Origin: Rotaria sp. Silwood1 | Lineage: Eukaryota; Rotifera; Eurotatoria; Philodinida; Philodinidae | NCBI GenBank assembly: GCA_905250075.1 | Contig: CAJNOP010000062.1 | Coordinates: 129,170-193,169 of the forward strand | Reading direction: 5' to 3' | DNA: 64,000 nucleotides | In this document: in pieces, positions 47,967 to 59,925 of the stretch | How the letters are laid out: each line of letters begins with the position of its first letter | Position numbering within the stretch: the stretch's first letter is position 1 | Position numbers and translations under genes: made by a program | Notes under the pieces: model-generated | Databases searched by the model: none | What the model was told of the DNA's origin: nothing | What the model saw: the letters and a program-made list of their open reading frames with translations, nothing else

Positions 47967-50900
47967 TCACTGTTTAGGATTTTCAATCAAAGGAATTTTC
48001 TCGAGAATACGACGAACAAAATCACATTCATCATTCGATGGTGTTTGAAGCACATTGCAAATGAAAGGTTTGCTCAGAATGTCGTTGTAAGAGTGGGGTC
48101 GCTCGTAACTATTTTTTTTCAATCTGAAAAGTGAACATCATCATAGAGTCACGATTCAAGGAGAGCTACTCACAAGTGCAGAATAAGTTCTTGTGCTTCG
48201 TAAGAGATCGTCGTCGGAACTGTCGGTACCCAATTTAAAATTTTGAAGGGTATTTCATTTGGTTTCCAATCGGCAAACGGATGTCGGCCGCTGACAATTT
48301 CCAGTAAACTAATACCCAATGCCCACATATCATCATGAATGGCGCAAGGTTCAGGATCTGGTGACAAGTACTCAAAAGTACCTTCAGCAGTATGAAAGTC
48401 CAATTTTTCAGTCAGATCGACACAAATACTAAAATCGCACAGTTTAACTACAGCATCTTTGTTGATAAGCATATTTGCAGGTTTGACATCTCGATGAATA
48501 ATTTGTTTAGTTAACAAAATATCAAGTGCAGAGGTGATCTGTATAAAAAAAAAAACATTAGAAACTGTAAATTAATGATCATAGTCCTACATTATGAATA
48601 ATGCGGCGCACCAAAGGGTCGAGTTTGTTAAGAGCAACTTCATCGATTGAATGCATCGCTTGGTAGAATCTTTTTACTGATGCATCCATCCACTCCATGC
48701 AGATGCACAGCTGATTAGAGACCTAGAAAAATGATATGGTATAGCATAAAAGCTAGATAAGTAGAAGAAATCGATATATACGAGATCATTCACTGAGCAG
48801 TAATAATTGATGAGATATGGTGTACTTCCAGAACCAATCTTTTTCATTATTGCCAATTCAGTATCCGCTGACGAGCGTCCATTTTCGTCAACTCGACGTA
48901 CGATGCGCTACAAAGTACAGATTTTTTTTAATCAAGTGATATGCGTATTGTTGACAAAACAGAAGGCAATTTGGTTTTCTTTTTCTATGACTATGATGAG
49001 CATAGTTCAAAAACGAACCTTCTCACTTTTCAAAGAGGTCCTTTGCTTTAGAAACTTTCTAATCTCCAAGCAATCATCTGAGTTCTGAGGGCTGTTTGAA
49101 GTTGACATAAACGAACTTTATAAGTACAAGAAGATCAAATAGCGTTTTCCTAGATGAGAGTGAAATGTCTTTTGAATTTGAGACGTTTCAGTGGGTTCTG
49201 GTTTGTAAACAAAAGTTTATTGAACAGTTGATATATTTTCTGTATGAAAGCTACGTACTTTGACTGCCATACGATCTTCAGGTAAACCCTCGATAGTGGC
49301 CAGATGAACTGAACCGAAGTTTCCTTGACCGAGCAATGGAATTTCATCAAACTGTTTGACGTTGATTGAAATTATTTTATTGGTGTAGGTGAATTCTGTT
49401 GAACCTTCGAGTAGTTCCGATCTAGAGACAGTGTTGAAAAATATTTATTTATTTTTTTGATCCAAATGTCTTACACGTTGTGGTTTGGTTCGTTCAGTTC
49501 TGGTTCTATAAGAACGGGAAACTGAGTCCAATTCAGCTTCACTAAAAACGAATGATATATAATTTTTTGAGTAAGAATGAAAGAAAAAATGTGATGAACT
49601 TTGCCTTCAATGCTCTTCTTAACTTATGGCGAAATGTATGTGTAACAGTTTTTTCATTTTTTGGGCTTCCTTCCTTGCTTTTATTCAATATCCAAATATA
49701 TTCTTCTCTTCTTTTTTCTATACCACCACTCTACTCATAGAGGAAGAGAGAGAGAAATGGTAGTGGTATACAATTGGTGGCCACCTTTTTGAGAACGATA
49801 TGAAAAGATCGCTTAACTCTGGCGTTTTTGGCGTTATTATCCGTCTCTTATCTATCACCTAATTAGAACGATTTTCAAGGTTTCGCTAGCTAGTCTTATA
49901 GAATACAAAATTAGCAACAAAATGCACCATGGCATCTTTATTTTGAACTAAGTGGCAGTAACTAGACAGTCCATTCTGTTGGGAGACATGTGCATGAGAG
50001 ATGTATAAAAAACCTGTTTGTACTTATTTTCTAATAGAAAAATTCGATTGCCATTAGAAAGTATGTTATTGGCCTTTGTAGAAAACTGAACATGTCTCTC
50101 ATTAAATAAAATCGAAAGACTTTCGTTGTGTGTGATTCAATATAATAGACGTTCAAGTCGTTGGAAATGAGAAAAGGTTTTCAAATCAAGCTACATATGA
50201 CGATAAAACAGGATATATATGTTTTTAGCAAACTGCTGTCTTTGCGAAATACTATCTTGGAGGCAAACTATAATAAAAGAAGATCAGTAAGTGTACTTCT
50301 ACTTAAAAAGTCATTAAACATGCTGTTTTATTTTCTTCAAGCAACAAGCTGTATGATATTCAGTCCTTGAGTTTAACTTAATGTATTGTATTTCATAATT
50401 TTCATCAGTTAAATAAATTAAAAAATAAAATGCAATCAAATGAGATATATTCTGAAGATTAACAAACTCAATTTTAGTTTTTTTTTAAGGCGTATCATTG
50501 TATTTAAATTTTAATGGAAGCATAATTAACTACTATTTATTTTTTTCAAACTTTTCTGTCACTAGAGAAGTGGAAAATAGGGATGCATCAATATTAATCC
50601 TAGGGATTTATCAGAACGGCTCTTGAAAAACTTGAAAATGCAATCGGTGCATCCCGAAGGAAAATCAACGCCTCAACGGTCGAGTCCTGAAGATAGTTCT
50701 AAGAAGAATTCTACCTCGTTTACGTTGAACAGTCTTCATTGGAATTGAGGCGTACTTTGGCACTGCCGTTTGTTCTGTATGTAGAATTTGTCGATCAATA
50801 CTGATATTGTTACGCTGATCAGCGTCAATGAAAAATTGTTGGAGGTGTACATCTTTGTGGTTGTTAGTCTGTTCAATTTCATTATCTAAATTAGACACAA

Positions 50901-51297
50901 CATTGACCTTTTTCTGTCATGCAAAGAACTCGCTGCCAAATTCACCTGATTGAGACTGCTGTGAACCGACATGATTATTGACAGGTGAAGCTATACCTAT
51001 CGATGCAGGAGCAACGTTACTTGACAACGGTATTGTTTCCCCAATACGGGCACTATCGACCAACTGTTTCACACATTGTGTTTCCAAAGCTAAAATAAAC
51101 AAGATAGACAAACGTGTTTTTGAATAGTATCTTGACGCGAAAACCTGCGCAGTGAACTTACGAGAATCGACCGTCTGCTGATCACATATTTCTTCGAAAG
51201 ATGTTTGAAGTTCATTTTTAGAAGAAGTATTTGGTTCTATGCATTCTCCATTCGTACTGCTGTCCATAAACGACTGTTGTTGGTGTAAATGGTCCAT
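47967..51297 (-). CDS. MAP2K-like dual-specificity kinase with long N-terminal extension
   Basis: Nine exons: 51162-51297, 50946-51089, 50715-50885, 49475-49541, 49259-49421, 48782-48907, 48591-48722, 48174-48538 and 47967-48123. Together they make 1,461 nt, 486 residues, with all phases consistent. Residues 1 to ~150 are a polar, disordered-looking extension ending in a basic patch (QRKRVKLNW) that could dock a MAP kinase. The kinase domain has LLGQGNFGSV, the AVK lysine (~227), ICMEWMD, HRDVKPAN (~328) and DMWALGISLLEIVSG. DFG is DFS (348-350) and APE is SPD, so metal binding may be altered. The activation loop has Ser/Thr (HTAEGT). The family phosphorylates MAP kinases. A 60-bp intron (50886-50945) removes a TGA that would otherwise split the reading. 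The fourth exon is preceded by a 1.2-kb intron holding a possible tiny MITE. Confidence 0.9.
50579..50657. mobile_element. Possible 79-bp hAT-like micro-MITE
   Basis: AGGGATGCATC on the left is nearly inverted by GGTGCATCCCGA on the right. Flanks TGGAAAAT and AGGAAAAT match at 7 of 8 bases, as an aged 8-bp target duplication would. It lies inside an intron of the kinase gene. Confidence 0.4.
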
Positions 51298-54200
51298 AGA
51301 ATTATTTGTGTATGTGGTTTTATTATATCTGCAAAATAAATTCGTCTGAAACTGAGACTTGATGATAAATATCACATTAATCAGTTTTGTTGTATAGACT
51401 GACTAAATACAGCTACACTGGTGTTGTAATTTTTCTTGGATAGTCGCACCCAACGTTTTCCAATTGCAGATATGACTTTCAACGTGCGATTCGACGAGAG
51501 CATCCGATTTTTACTTTCTTTTACTCGGACGTTTTACATGTTTTTTTTTATCATAAAAAAATTTACAAGATATTTTTGAAGCCTAAGCTTTTTTTCTATG
51601 CTTTTTTATTTTACATCTATAAAGGATATCAACCCTTTAAGAAGCGAACTCCTTGAATCAAAACAGATGAATACCAGATCGGGATGTCTTTTATTGTAAA
51701 ATTACGTTCTGTATATGTAGCTGGACGCGAGAAAAATGTCCATTATGATAAACAAGATAGGAAAAATCCAACTAGGAAGAAGAATATAAAAAGGAAAAAA
51801 CCCATCTTTAATAATACATAAGGCAGAAAGAGAAAAATACATCTGAGAGGAAAGAAAAGAAAAAAGGGAAAGTGCTTTGAAAGAAATATACGGTAGAATA
51901 GAAACATCACGGGGTGGAGCTTGTTCATTCCGTGTCAACATGGATGAATTTCGGGCGAAGGTGGTACATTCATGTTAAAAATGTTCCGTCTATGGACTCA
52001 TTTGTAATGACCATTCGAAACTATACCTAAATTGATTCTACGCTCAACTTTCATGTTGACTAATTTCTTTTGCTAAACTTCACAAAGAACACGTTATATA
52101 TGGACAAGTAATTCGTTCACAGAGATTTTTGTATTCACTTTGACAACACCACAACAAATGAGAATGAAAAAAATTCTCACTAATATTTATATTCGAGTTC
52201 CTTGGAATAAGAACTCAACGTCATGAAAGAAAGACAAGTAAGAAGGAGACGAATATAGTCATTGATAAAGACAAACAATAAAAGGTAAATATTGTGCACT
52301 TATATGAAGTATATGATGCAATATTATTCCCATGGTGAAGGCTTGTAGACAACTAACAAACACGACAATAGATACCAAAAGCAGTTAACAAAAGAAAAAT
52401 TAAAAATATCGTTCACACACACGATGTGAATGATGCAATTTTGTATTACATAGAAATTTCCAAATAACATACAAACACAAAATTATGCATCGAAAGTATT
52501 GCAAAAAGAAAAAGAGAGAATGAAAAAAGTTCAGACTTTCGTGAAATACATGATTTTGTATTTCATCCAATGTGATAATCTTTACACAGCAATAACTACG
52601 ACAACACACGCCAAAAGAAAATGAAAAAGAAAAAGAACAAATGGGAGAAAAGAATCGTACACGTGTACGTGACACAAGATACACTGTTTTGTCCTATTAT
52701 GCATCATACGAGACATAAACTATCTTGCACTATCGAATATCTTGGATTTTTCTGTTCTGTATTATTATCAAGCTTCTTCTTCTCAGTTCTGAATCCAAAA
52801 CTTTAACATATTAGAAAAATTTTCCACTGTTAATGCAGCAATTCGTGGAACCTTTCACTTATAAATATATACTAACTTTTCAATACAAAGAAAAAACAAA
52901 ACTCGCAACAGTGCGCAGGAGTTTTACGAATGGTTTTTGAATTATCAGGTGAAGTCTCGATAAGTACACTTTTATCAGAATTAGAAAGTAGTCCATTTTC
53001 GTCGATTCACATATCGCGATATGAGTTCATTACTTAAAAAGAGTCTGAATTAGACGCGACTCGTTGTATACACAACTATTTGTTGTAATTAATTTGTTTA
53101 TTAAAAATTCAATTGTTTACTATCTAAATTGGCAGAGCATGAATATGGGTGGGAGTGTTAGTGAGAAGAGGAAAATACCGACATTCACACCCACATCCTA
53201 CCCATCCACATTGTCACCTTCGGAAAGGAATATCGTTAGGATGAGAACAAAAGCGGAACAGGCACTAAAATTATTTTGCCATGTATTTTTGATGGTTTTT
53301 TTGCATCACGTGCCCTTTACTTGGCAAATTCACTTGTTCTCAAGCGAAGAATAAATGATGACAGAATCGTGTACGTAGTTTAACAAACGATGTTAAATCT
53401 TCGACATGTTTCGAAATGTTGCATATTCTATTTTACGGAATAGAAAAACTTAAAATAAAATTTCCTGTCAATGATTTCGGTATTCGATCATTGAACTTCA
53501 CGTAGCATCTCATAGAACAATATTAATGAAGAACGCATATCTTAACTTTAACTCTTACTTACTCGTGCATCTCATCTATCATCATTATGCATTCCAAAAT
53601 ATGATGATGGAGATTCTGCAGAAATTCTAGTATTTGAAATTAAAAAATGCATTGATTAAACAAGCCAATATACCAGAATGGGATGCGTACGATTAAGAAC
53701 AATAGGTGAAATTCAGTCATTCATCCTTTGATAAGTATTGTAAAGAAAATGCACATATATATAACATACCGAGTGTCAACACGTTACCTGGTTAAAACAA
53801 TTCACTACCAACGATTATTGTATGTATGCTATAGAGACGACAAGTAAGAAGATAAATCAACAAAGAATGAGCTTGTTGATTGGCTACGAAAGCAATGACC
53901 AAATGTACAACAATCGTTAAAAATCTCTTATGGGATTATTATACGGTCCAACTGATAACTTCTTAACTTTTTGAAGCAAACTTTTTTTTTATAAAAGACA
54001 TAAAACTATAGTGTTAGAAATGGTTATAACTTGGAAACTTTCAACCACCATGACTACTATACAGTTTCTTATTTTAACGACAGAAATCGAGAATTTTGAG
54101 ATAGGAAAAGAAAGAAAGAACATTCAAAGAATCTATTTCGATAAATTGAAAGATTTTCGTTTTTATTCAAGTTTTTAAACTGTAGATGAGCTTCGCTCTC

Positions 54201-56390
54201 AAAATTTGAACAAGACGGTTTTACTAAATGATAACACGAGAGAATAAATGAACTTCTTTTTTCTCATCAAATAACGATGCTTGCTCCTACAAATTTTTGC
54301 TTCACTATAATTACAACATATCCTGCTCTACACTTGTTTTATCTTTCCGACAGTTTTATATTAAAAAAAAAACATTATTTATTTCGAAGTCAAATAGATG
54401 ATGTATCATTAGACAATATTTAGTTAACTATGAACTTATATCACTACTTTATGTCAAAAAAATAACATTATTGATACATAAAAAATTTCACTTTAGAAAA
54501 ATCCAAGAAAATGGTTAGTAGTATTCCAGAAAGGTTAAAATCAGTCGTCCAAAAACAAGATCAACAGGTCACCAAAAGTGACTATTGATATTTATAGAAA
54601 AAGTTAGTCTGATAATCTTATAAATGGTTTAGATCTTTCATTGAATTTTTTCTAAAAAAAAGTCTGAGATGACAATATTCTCTCAAGGTTGATAAAACTA
54701 CCATAACATTGAACTATATTTCTGCATTTCGAAGTGTCTTAGTATTTGAAAAATTCTGACTTTATGTCGGAATAAACTTTAGACAATTAGCAATGGGATT
54801 TACCACATCGAATCTAGTATTTTTGACTGAAAAAGAAATAGACAATTCATCTTTAATCAGGGTATATACGTTTTTTTTTCGTTCCTATCAAAGCAAATTA
54901 TTTGCACCAAAACATACAAACCATGAATCATTACTAGCAATAGGCCTGTTAACATAGTCGATATCGGCCTTTTTTCAATGTCACTCTTTATTTTTTTTTC
55001 CTTTTCTGTTATAGTATACAACGTGCTGATTTGAGGAGCAACATACTACCTATGCTTGCGTGTCATCAGAAGAAGAAAGTTAGCTATATCTTTTAAACGT
55101 AATTTTGTGTTATGTTTGCAAGTGCTTTATTTTTTCGAACACACGACTAAATTTCGTCTATAGTGATAAGTATAGTTTTCAAACGCAGAAATATAAAAAT
55201 TTCATGCAACTGAATGAGACTTTCGTCTCTTCAAGACAGAATCGCAGATAAATTGTACGATCATGAGCTGAAATTTAGTGTACGTACTGAGATGCTCGAT
55301 GTTGCACAGAAAATTTTTCATTACACATACTCTTACTCGTGCAACTAAAATAATTATAGTGCAAGTCAGAGACAGACAACGAAATCTACTCGAACCCTAA
55401 TCCGAAAGATCCGGTTCTATTCGATTTCTGATTTCAAGGTCGTTTAGAATGTTCAAAGAAATCAAAATAATTCTTCGTGTTCTCTATCGCAATTTCTGCT
55501 AGTGAGATATTTATATTTACTTTCGAGTTGTACACCAAATATAGATTCATGCTTTGATTTTCATAAAAGAAAATTAACACTAGCTTTGCGATTTCCTTTT
55601 TTTTTTCATAACACCTTACTAATGACAACAAGCAAGTTTCGAAACTGTTGGATATCTTGGAGTTACAGAAAAGTGTTTCATAAATTTAGAAAACTATAAA
55701 AAACTTGAATGCATCATAAACTTCCGAAGATATGTTGTATTTTTTAAATTTCAATATTGTTATCAATTAGATGCGCTTCCAAGTTTTAAAATTCATACCT
55801 ATAGATAACTCAATGGATGTGAAAAGTAGCGATTTTTCTATATGTCTAGTTTATAGCTTATTTTAAACATCGATAATAATTTTCATTTCTTTGCTTTAGT
55901 ATCAAATGAGTCGGCATTTGACAAACATTGCTCGATTATCGAATTGTCTGAAAAATGTGTGTGATGGACACCAACTGTTCAATAAAAGTCATTGTAGAAA
56001 AGTAAGACTAATGTGCAAAAGAACATTTCATTATGCAGCTACCTATCTGCAAGGAATTCAAATAGAATGGAAGTTCGTAGCAAGACAAACATGACATTAG
56101 ACCTCTGTTTTACTGGAACAACAGATCATTGGATAGATTAACAGGTTTCATCTACAAATGCTCACTGTTTTTAGCTAGAAAGTTTACTTTAGATTTAATA
56201 ATAAACCGTATACTTGGATCAGGGTATTGAGAAGAAAAATAATAGTATAAAGAAATAATCGAAAAGAATTGAATGTGAAGTTTATTTTAATTAGAACTAG
56301 CGCATAAAAATTATGCTTTTCCTTCTTATTTAGTTTCATCAAAATAATTCCAATAAGATTAATTCTCTATCATCAATCAATTTATGTTTA
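51298..56390. other. Long non-coding stretch
   Basis: About 5 kb without a recognisable gene apart from hairpin H. Frames at 51702 (minus), 52400 (minus), 55502 (plus) and 55906 (plus) are short, without domains, and follow base composition. Confidence 0.55.
53145..53211. repeat. Telomere-like G-then-C hairpin H
   Basis: TGGGTGGGAGTGTTAGTGAG is followed by a spacer and a C-rich arm (CACACCCACATCCTACCCAT). It has the same polarity as the others. Confidence 0.6.
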
Positions 56391-57002
56391 ATGAAGGATG
56401 AACATCGCAATGAAGTATCATCCATGATTATTGAGTCTTTTTTTCGTGATGAACCAATTAATAAACGTTTATCATTTGATTTACCTAAAGAACCTGCTGA
56501 ATTTACAAATATGTCTGTTGAAAAAGCGCTTCAAGATAAATGTTCATACGTGGCTATCGATATTAGTCAACAAAAAGTAATTGGTGTTTCATTAAATGTA
56601 ATCGAAAATATGAATAATGAAGTAGACATATTCGATAGTTCACAATTTAAATCTGAAAAGTTACGCTATGTTTTCAAACTATTAGGTGATGTACATGGTC
56701 AAATCGATTTATTTAAAATCTTTAATACAGATCGTCTCTTACACTTATTAATGGTATCAGTAGATGAAAAGTATCGTGGGTTAAATTTAACTAGACAAAT
56801 GATGAATTTAAGTATTGAACAGGCAAAAACATATGGTATTAAAGGAGCATTTGCTGAAACAACTGGTTTATATTCATCCAAAGCAATGCTTAAAATGGGT
56901 TTTAAAGTATATAATGAAATCATCTATGCTAAGTATGACGAAAAACGTCTATCGAATCTTGGTGTTCATGATCGTTGCTTACTTCTGGCAAAGTTATTAT
57001 GA
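56391..57002 (+). CDS. GNAT acetyltransferase, arylalkylamine N-acetyltransferase-like
   Basis: A 203-residue frame from ATG 56391 to TGA. The start region MKDEHRNEVSSMIIESFFRD followed by EPINKRL matches the D-E-x2-x-V-x-F-F-x-D-E-P opening of insect-type AANAT/dopamine N-acetyltransferases. YVAIDISQQKVIGVSLN is the central strand pair. LLMVSVDEKYRGLNLTRQMM is the acetyl-CoA motif region, with RGLNLT in place of the usual RGxGIG. KAMLKMGFKVY is a typical C-terminal motif. The family acetylates amines such as dopamine or serotonin. The frame stays open a little upstream from an acceptor-like TTATTTAG near 56333, so a short 5' exon is possible. Confidence 0.85.
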   Translation: MKDEHRNEVSSMIIESFFRDEPINKRLSFDLPKEPAEFTNMSVEKALQDKCSYVAIDISQQKVIGVSLNVIENMNNEVDIFDSSQFKSEKLRYVFKLLGDVHGQIDLFKIFNTDRLLHLLMVSVDEKYRGLNLTRQMMNLSIEQAKTYGIKGAFAETTGLYSSKAMLKMGFKVYNEIIYAKYDEKRLSNLGVHDRCLLLAKLL

Positions 57003-57580
57003 AATTTTCTCTATGAAAAAAAACTTATATTGCACAACTACTTTTCTTTATCTTTGATTTTTCAATGACTGGTTTTTACTTTTGATTGTCTAAATCATTG
57101 TTGCAGAAGAATTAGAAATATTTGGATGCAGTCTCTTAAGTCTTTTATAGTGCTTTGTGTTAGAGTAAAATATATGAAGTTTTTCGTTGAAAACCTGTAG
57201 TGAATAAAAACATTTAAAGCATTATAAGATAGAGTAAAAACATGATCTATAATATTGTAAAAGACTCTCAAATTTGCATTAATTTAATTGAAAGTTGAGA
57301 AAAAAATCTCGGTCGTCACACTGTAGTAAATGTCTGGAATGAGAAATTCTACAAAAGATTGTATTAGTATCAGAAATCGTAGATTAACTTTTAGTAAACT
57401 CTTCAAGAGATTATATGGCTAATTATCTATTTTGAAGGCTTTATTACTTCATGCTTCTTTTTTAGTGCAATGTAATTCAACATTAGAACTTTAGTTCGGT
57501 TGTTCTTTAGACTCCCAGCTATGACTATGATACCGATTACACACATTTCATCATAGCGTCATTTCAATACGTAGAGTTTT

Positions 57581-59240
57581 GATGGATATTGCTGAAATTT
57601 ATTCAGAGAATACTAGCAAATTTGATTTATGTAACAACTCTGAAAACTATTTTGCAATAAATCTATCATCAACGTTCAAAACCGTTCAAACAAAGTCTCA
57701 ACAGCCATCGGCTCTTGTTTTGTCGGAATCATTATTGAACCAATGATGTTATTCAGAATATAATCTTAGAAATACTAATTATCTAATGTCTTTTTGACGA
57801 TGAAATATTCATAGTCAATAAAATAAAGTAGAACAAAACTGCAAGAATTTCTATTCAGTAGTCCATGCATTTGAAGGATCGCTTAAAATTCATCCAAGAG
57901 GTTATACTACGATTAAATCTTCTCTTATAGCAGCAGTTATTCAAACACACGTTAACGAATCTTATCCCACTGCCGACCAAAATCTGAATGATTGAAGTGC
58001 ACAGCGAACTGATGCTGTTAGCTTGTGTTACAAAAGTGCACTATCCAGAAGTATTATAAATAAGATAGATCCCATGATCCTCAATGATAACGATAATATT
58101 AACGTAAGATCTTAATCAATGTTGAGTACCTTACTACTAATATAAATTTGACTCGAATCGGATCATGGTTAGTTAAGATATGAAAAATTTTTGTGCAATA
58201 ATACAGCAAAACGAATAATAGTACTAATGGCATATCTCTAGTCAGGAGACCTGGAAAACAAAACCCTTGTAAGATATTTAATAGCTTATTAAGATCTATT
58301 GTTTGAGCACATAATCAAAAAGTGATTTGATAGCTCTGAACATTCCCTTGGTAGTCTTTTTTTCTGATTTTGCCAAATGTAGTAATATCATAAATATTGA
58401 ACAGAAGTGAGTTGGGAAAAGATGGAATATCATTTAAAAAACAATCGATAATATTATCAAATAAATTAATGTTGTTTTATTAAAGAATAAATCTATAGTC
58501 TCAATCAACCTTTGATATACATTCTTTATTTCATTTTGTTTTTCACCATTTATCAGTTAAAGAGTAAATACATGAATGTTACCATCGATCATAAATTAAA
58601 AACAGCTACTATCTGATCGATTGTTTGACATCTTTCGCATTTTTTTCATTATTCATGATAAAACATGGGCATAACTTTTTCCAATGTACTCAAGTATAAA
58701 ATCACTCATTCTATATATAGAAATGATTAATATTTAGCATTTATAACGATAAACATGAAAAAGACAATAAGCTAATTAGGAAATTTTCAACTTTATGGCT
58801 GACTCATAGTATTACTTATATAAATATTTGTAAGTATGAATCATGTAAGTTAGATATATTATCAAAATTTAGCTGTGTAATCGATTCTATCAAGTTGATC
58901 ATCAATGTGCTCTTTGGCATATCATTCGTTTAAATGGTAAAATTCTTTTTTTACATAAGTGTAACGAAAACTTGAATCAATAGACAATGAAAAACTCTTG
59001 CTAGTATGCAAGCCGATTAGGAAAACACTTGAAACAATTATTAGTAATTGTACATTTACTGATGCGGATGAATTTCGACGAAATTATATTTTAATAATGA
59101 ATGACAATGCCATAGTACAAGTTAGAAGAAAATCTAAGCGTGCGCATAATCAACATATTACTGAAATGAAAGATATCAATAAACAATATCAAGAATTTCT
59201 ATTTGCACTTGTTGTATTTATTGACTGTGTTTGGAAACAA
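57581..59240 (+). pseudogene. Possible decayed gene of unknown family (tentative)
   Basis: Separate short frames with balanced amino-acid content lie in order on one strand with stops between them. The third carries an RRKSKR basic patch and a helical stretch. Splice sites joining them were not found. They may be remnants of one old gene or unrelated chance frames. Confidence 0.2.
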
Positions 59241-59379
59241 TACAAAATCCGACTACGCATTCACATCCAATATATAGTTACATTCCTAATTATCAATATG
59301 AATGTAGTAGTGTACCTTCACATATTTGCCATAGCCGTAAGGATATTGCTTGCTATAGTTTCGAGATGTGCTGATTATC

Positions 59380-59425
59380 AAGGGTGTGAGGTGTCGGTGG
59401 GGATGAGTTGAAGACTCACACCTTT
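59380..59425. repeat. Telomere-like G-then-C hairpin I (short)
   Basis: AAGGGTGTGAGGTGTCGGTG is followed by GACTCACACCTTT after a ~17-base spacer. Confidence 0.5.
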
Positions 59426-59925
59426 AGAATACACACTGTTGAAGCAAAATTCTGAATACTAGTTCATACTGTTTGCTGAAGGATGTTCTAGATTCCTTTT
59501 TTGTTTCTCAAAGACTGAAATAATACTGTTCATTGGAGATAAAAACGTAATGTTTCAATTAGTAGGACATCAGGATATCGCTCAGCGGTTACTTACTTTA
59601 AGAAAAATCGCTATGTTGTATCCGGCTATGAAAATATGCATCTGTACAAGAACTAATAAACCTATATCGAAATTGGTTCACACATGTAATTTTCAATACA
59701 ATTTTCTGAGTTATCATGTCTGTTTTTCTTTTTCTTCTTCTCAAAAACTTATTTCTAATAGTTAATCAATCATATATTACTTTGTTTGCTTTATTTTTCT
59801 GAATAGAATATTAATGCAATATCCGAACTTCGTCAGGCAATATCTCATAATATCATGTATGGAATGAAACATTAGTATTGCACTACATGGAAATATATTA
59901 TAATTAAATTGATTAAAAAATCTAA

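Larger units (their letters stand above)
57003..59925. other. Non-coding stretch with possible decayed coding fragments
   Basis: No intact gene was identified. Three plus-strand pieces read like protein but have no known domain: about 57581-57745 (starts MDIAEIYSENTSKFDL), about 57862-57996 (VHAFEGSLKIHPRGY) and about 59000-59240 (VCKPIRKTLETIISN, QVRRKSKRAHNQH). Hairpin I closes the region. Confidence 0.4.

Noticed and set aside
50914-50916. In-frame TGA considered as a recoded or selenocysteine codon
   Set aside because: A standard 60-bp intron removes it and makes the complete nine-exon reading divisible by three.
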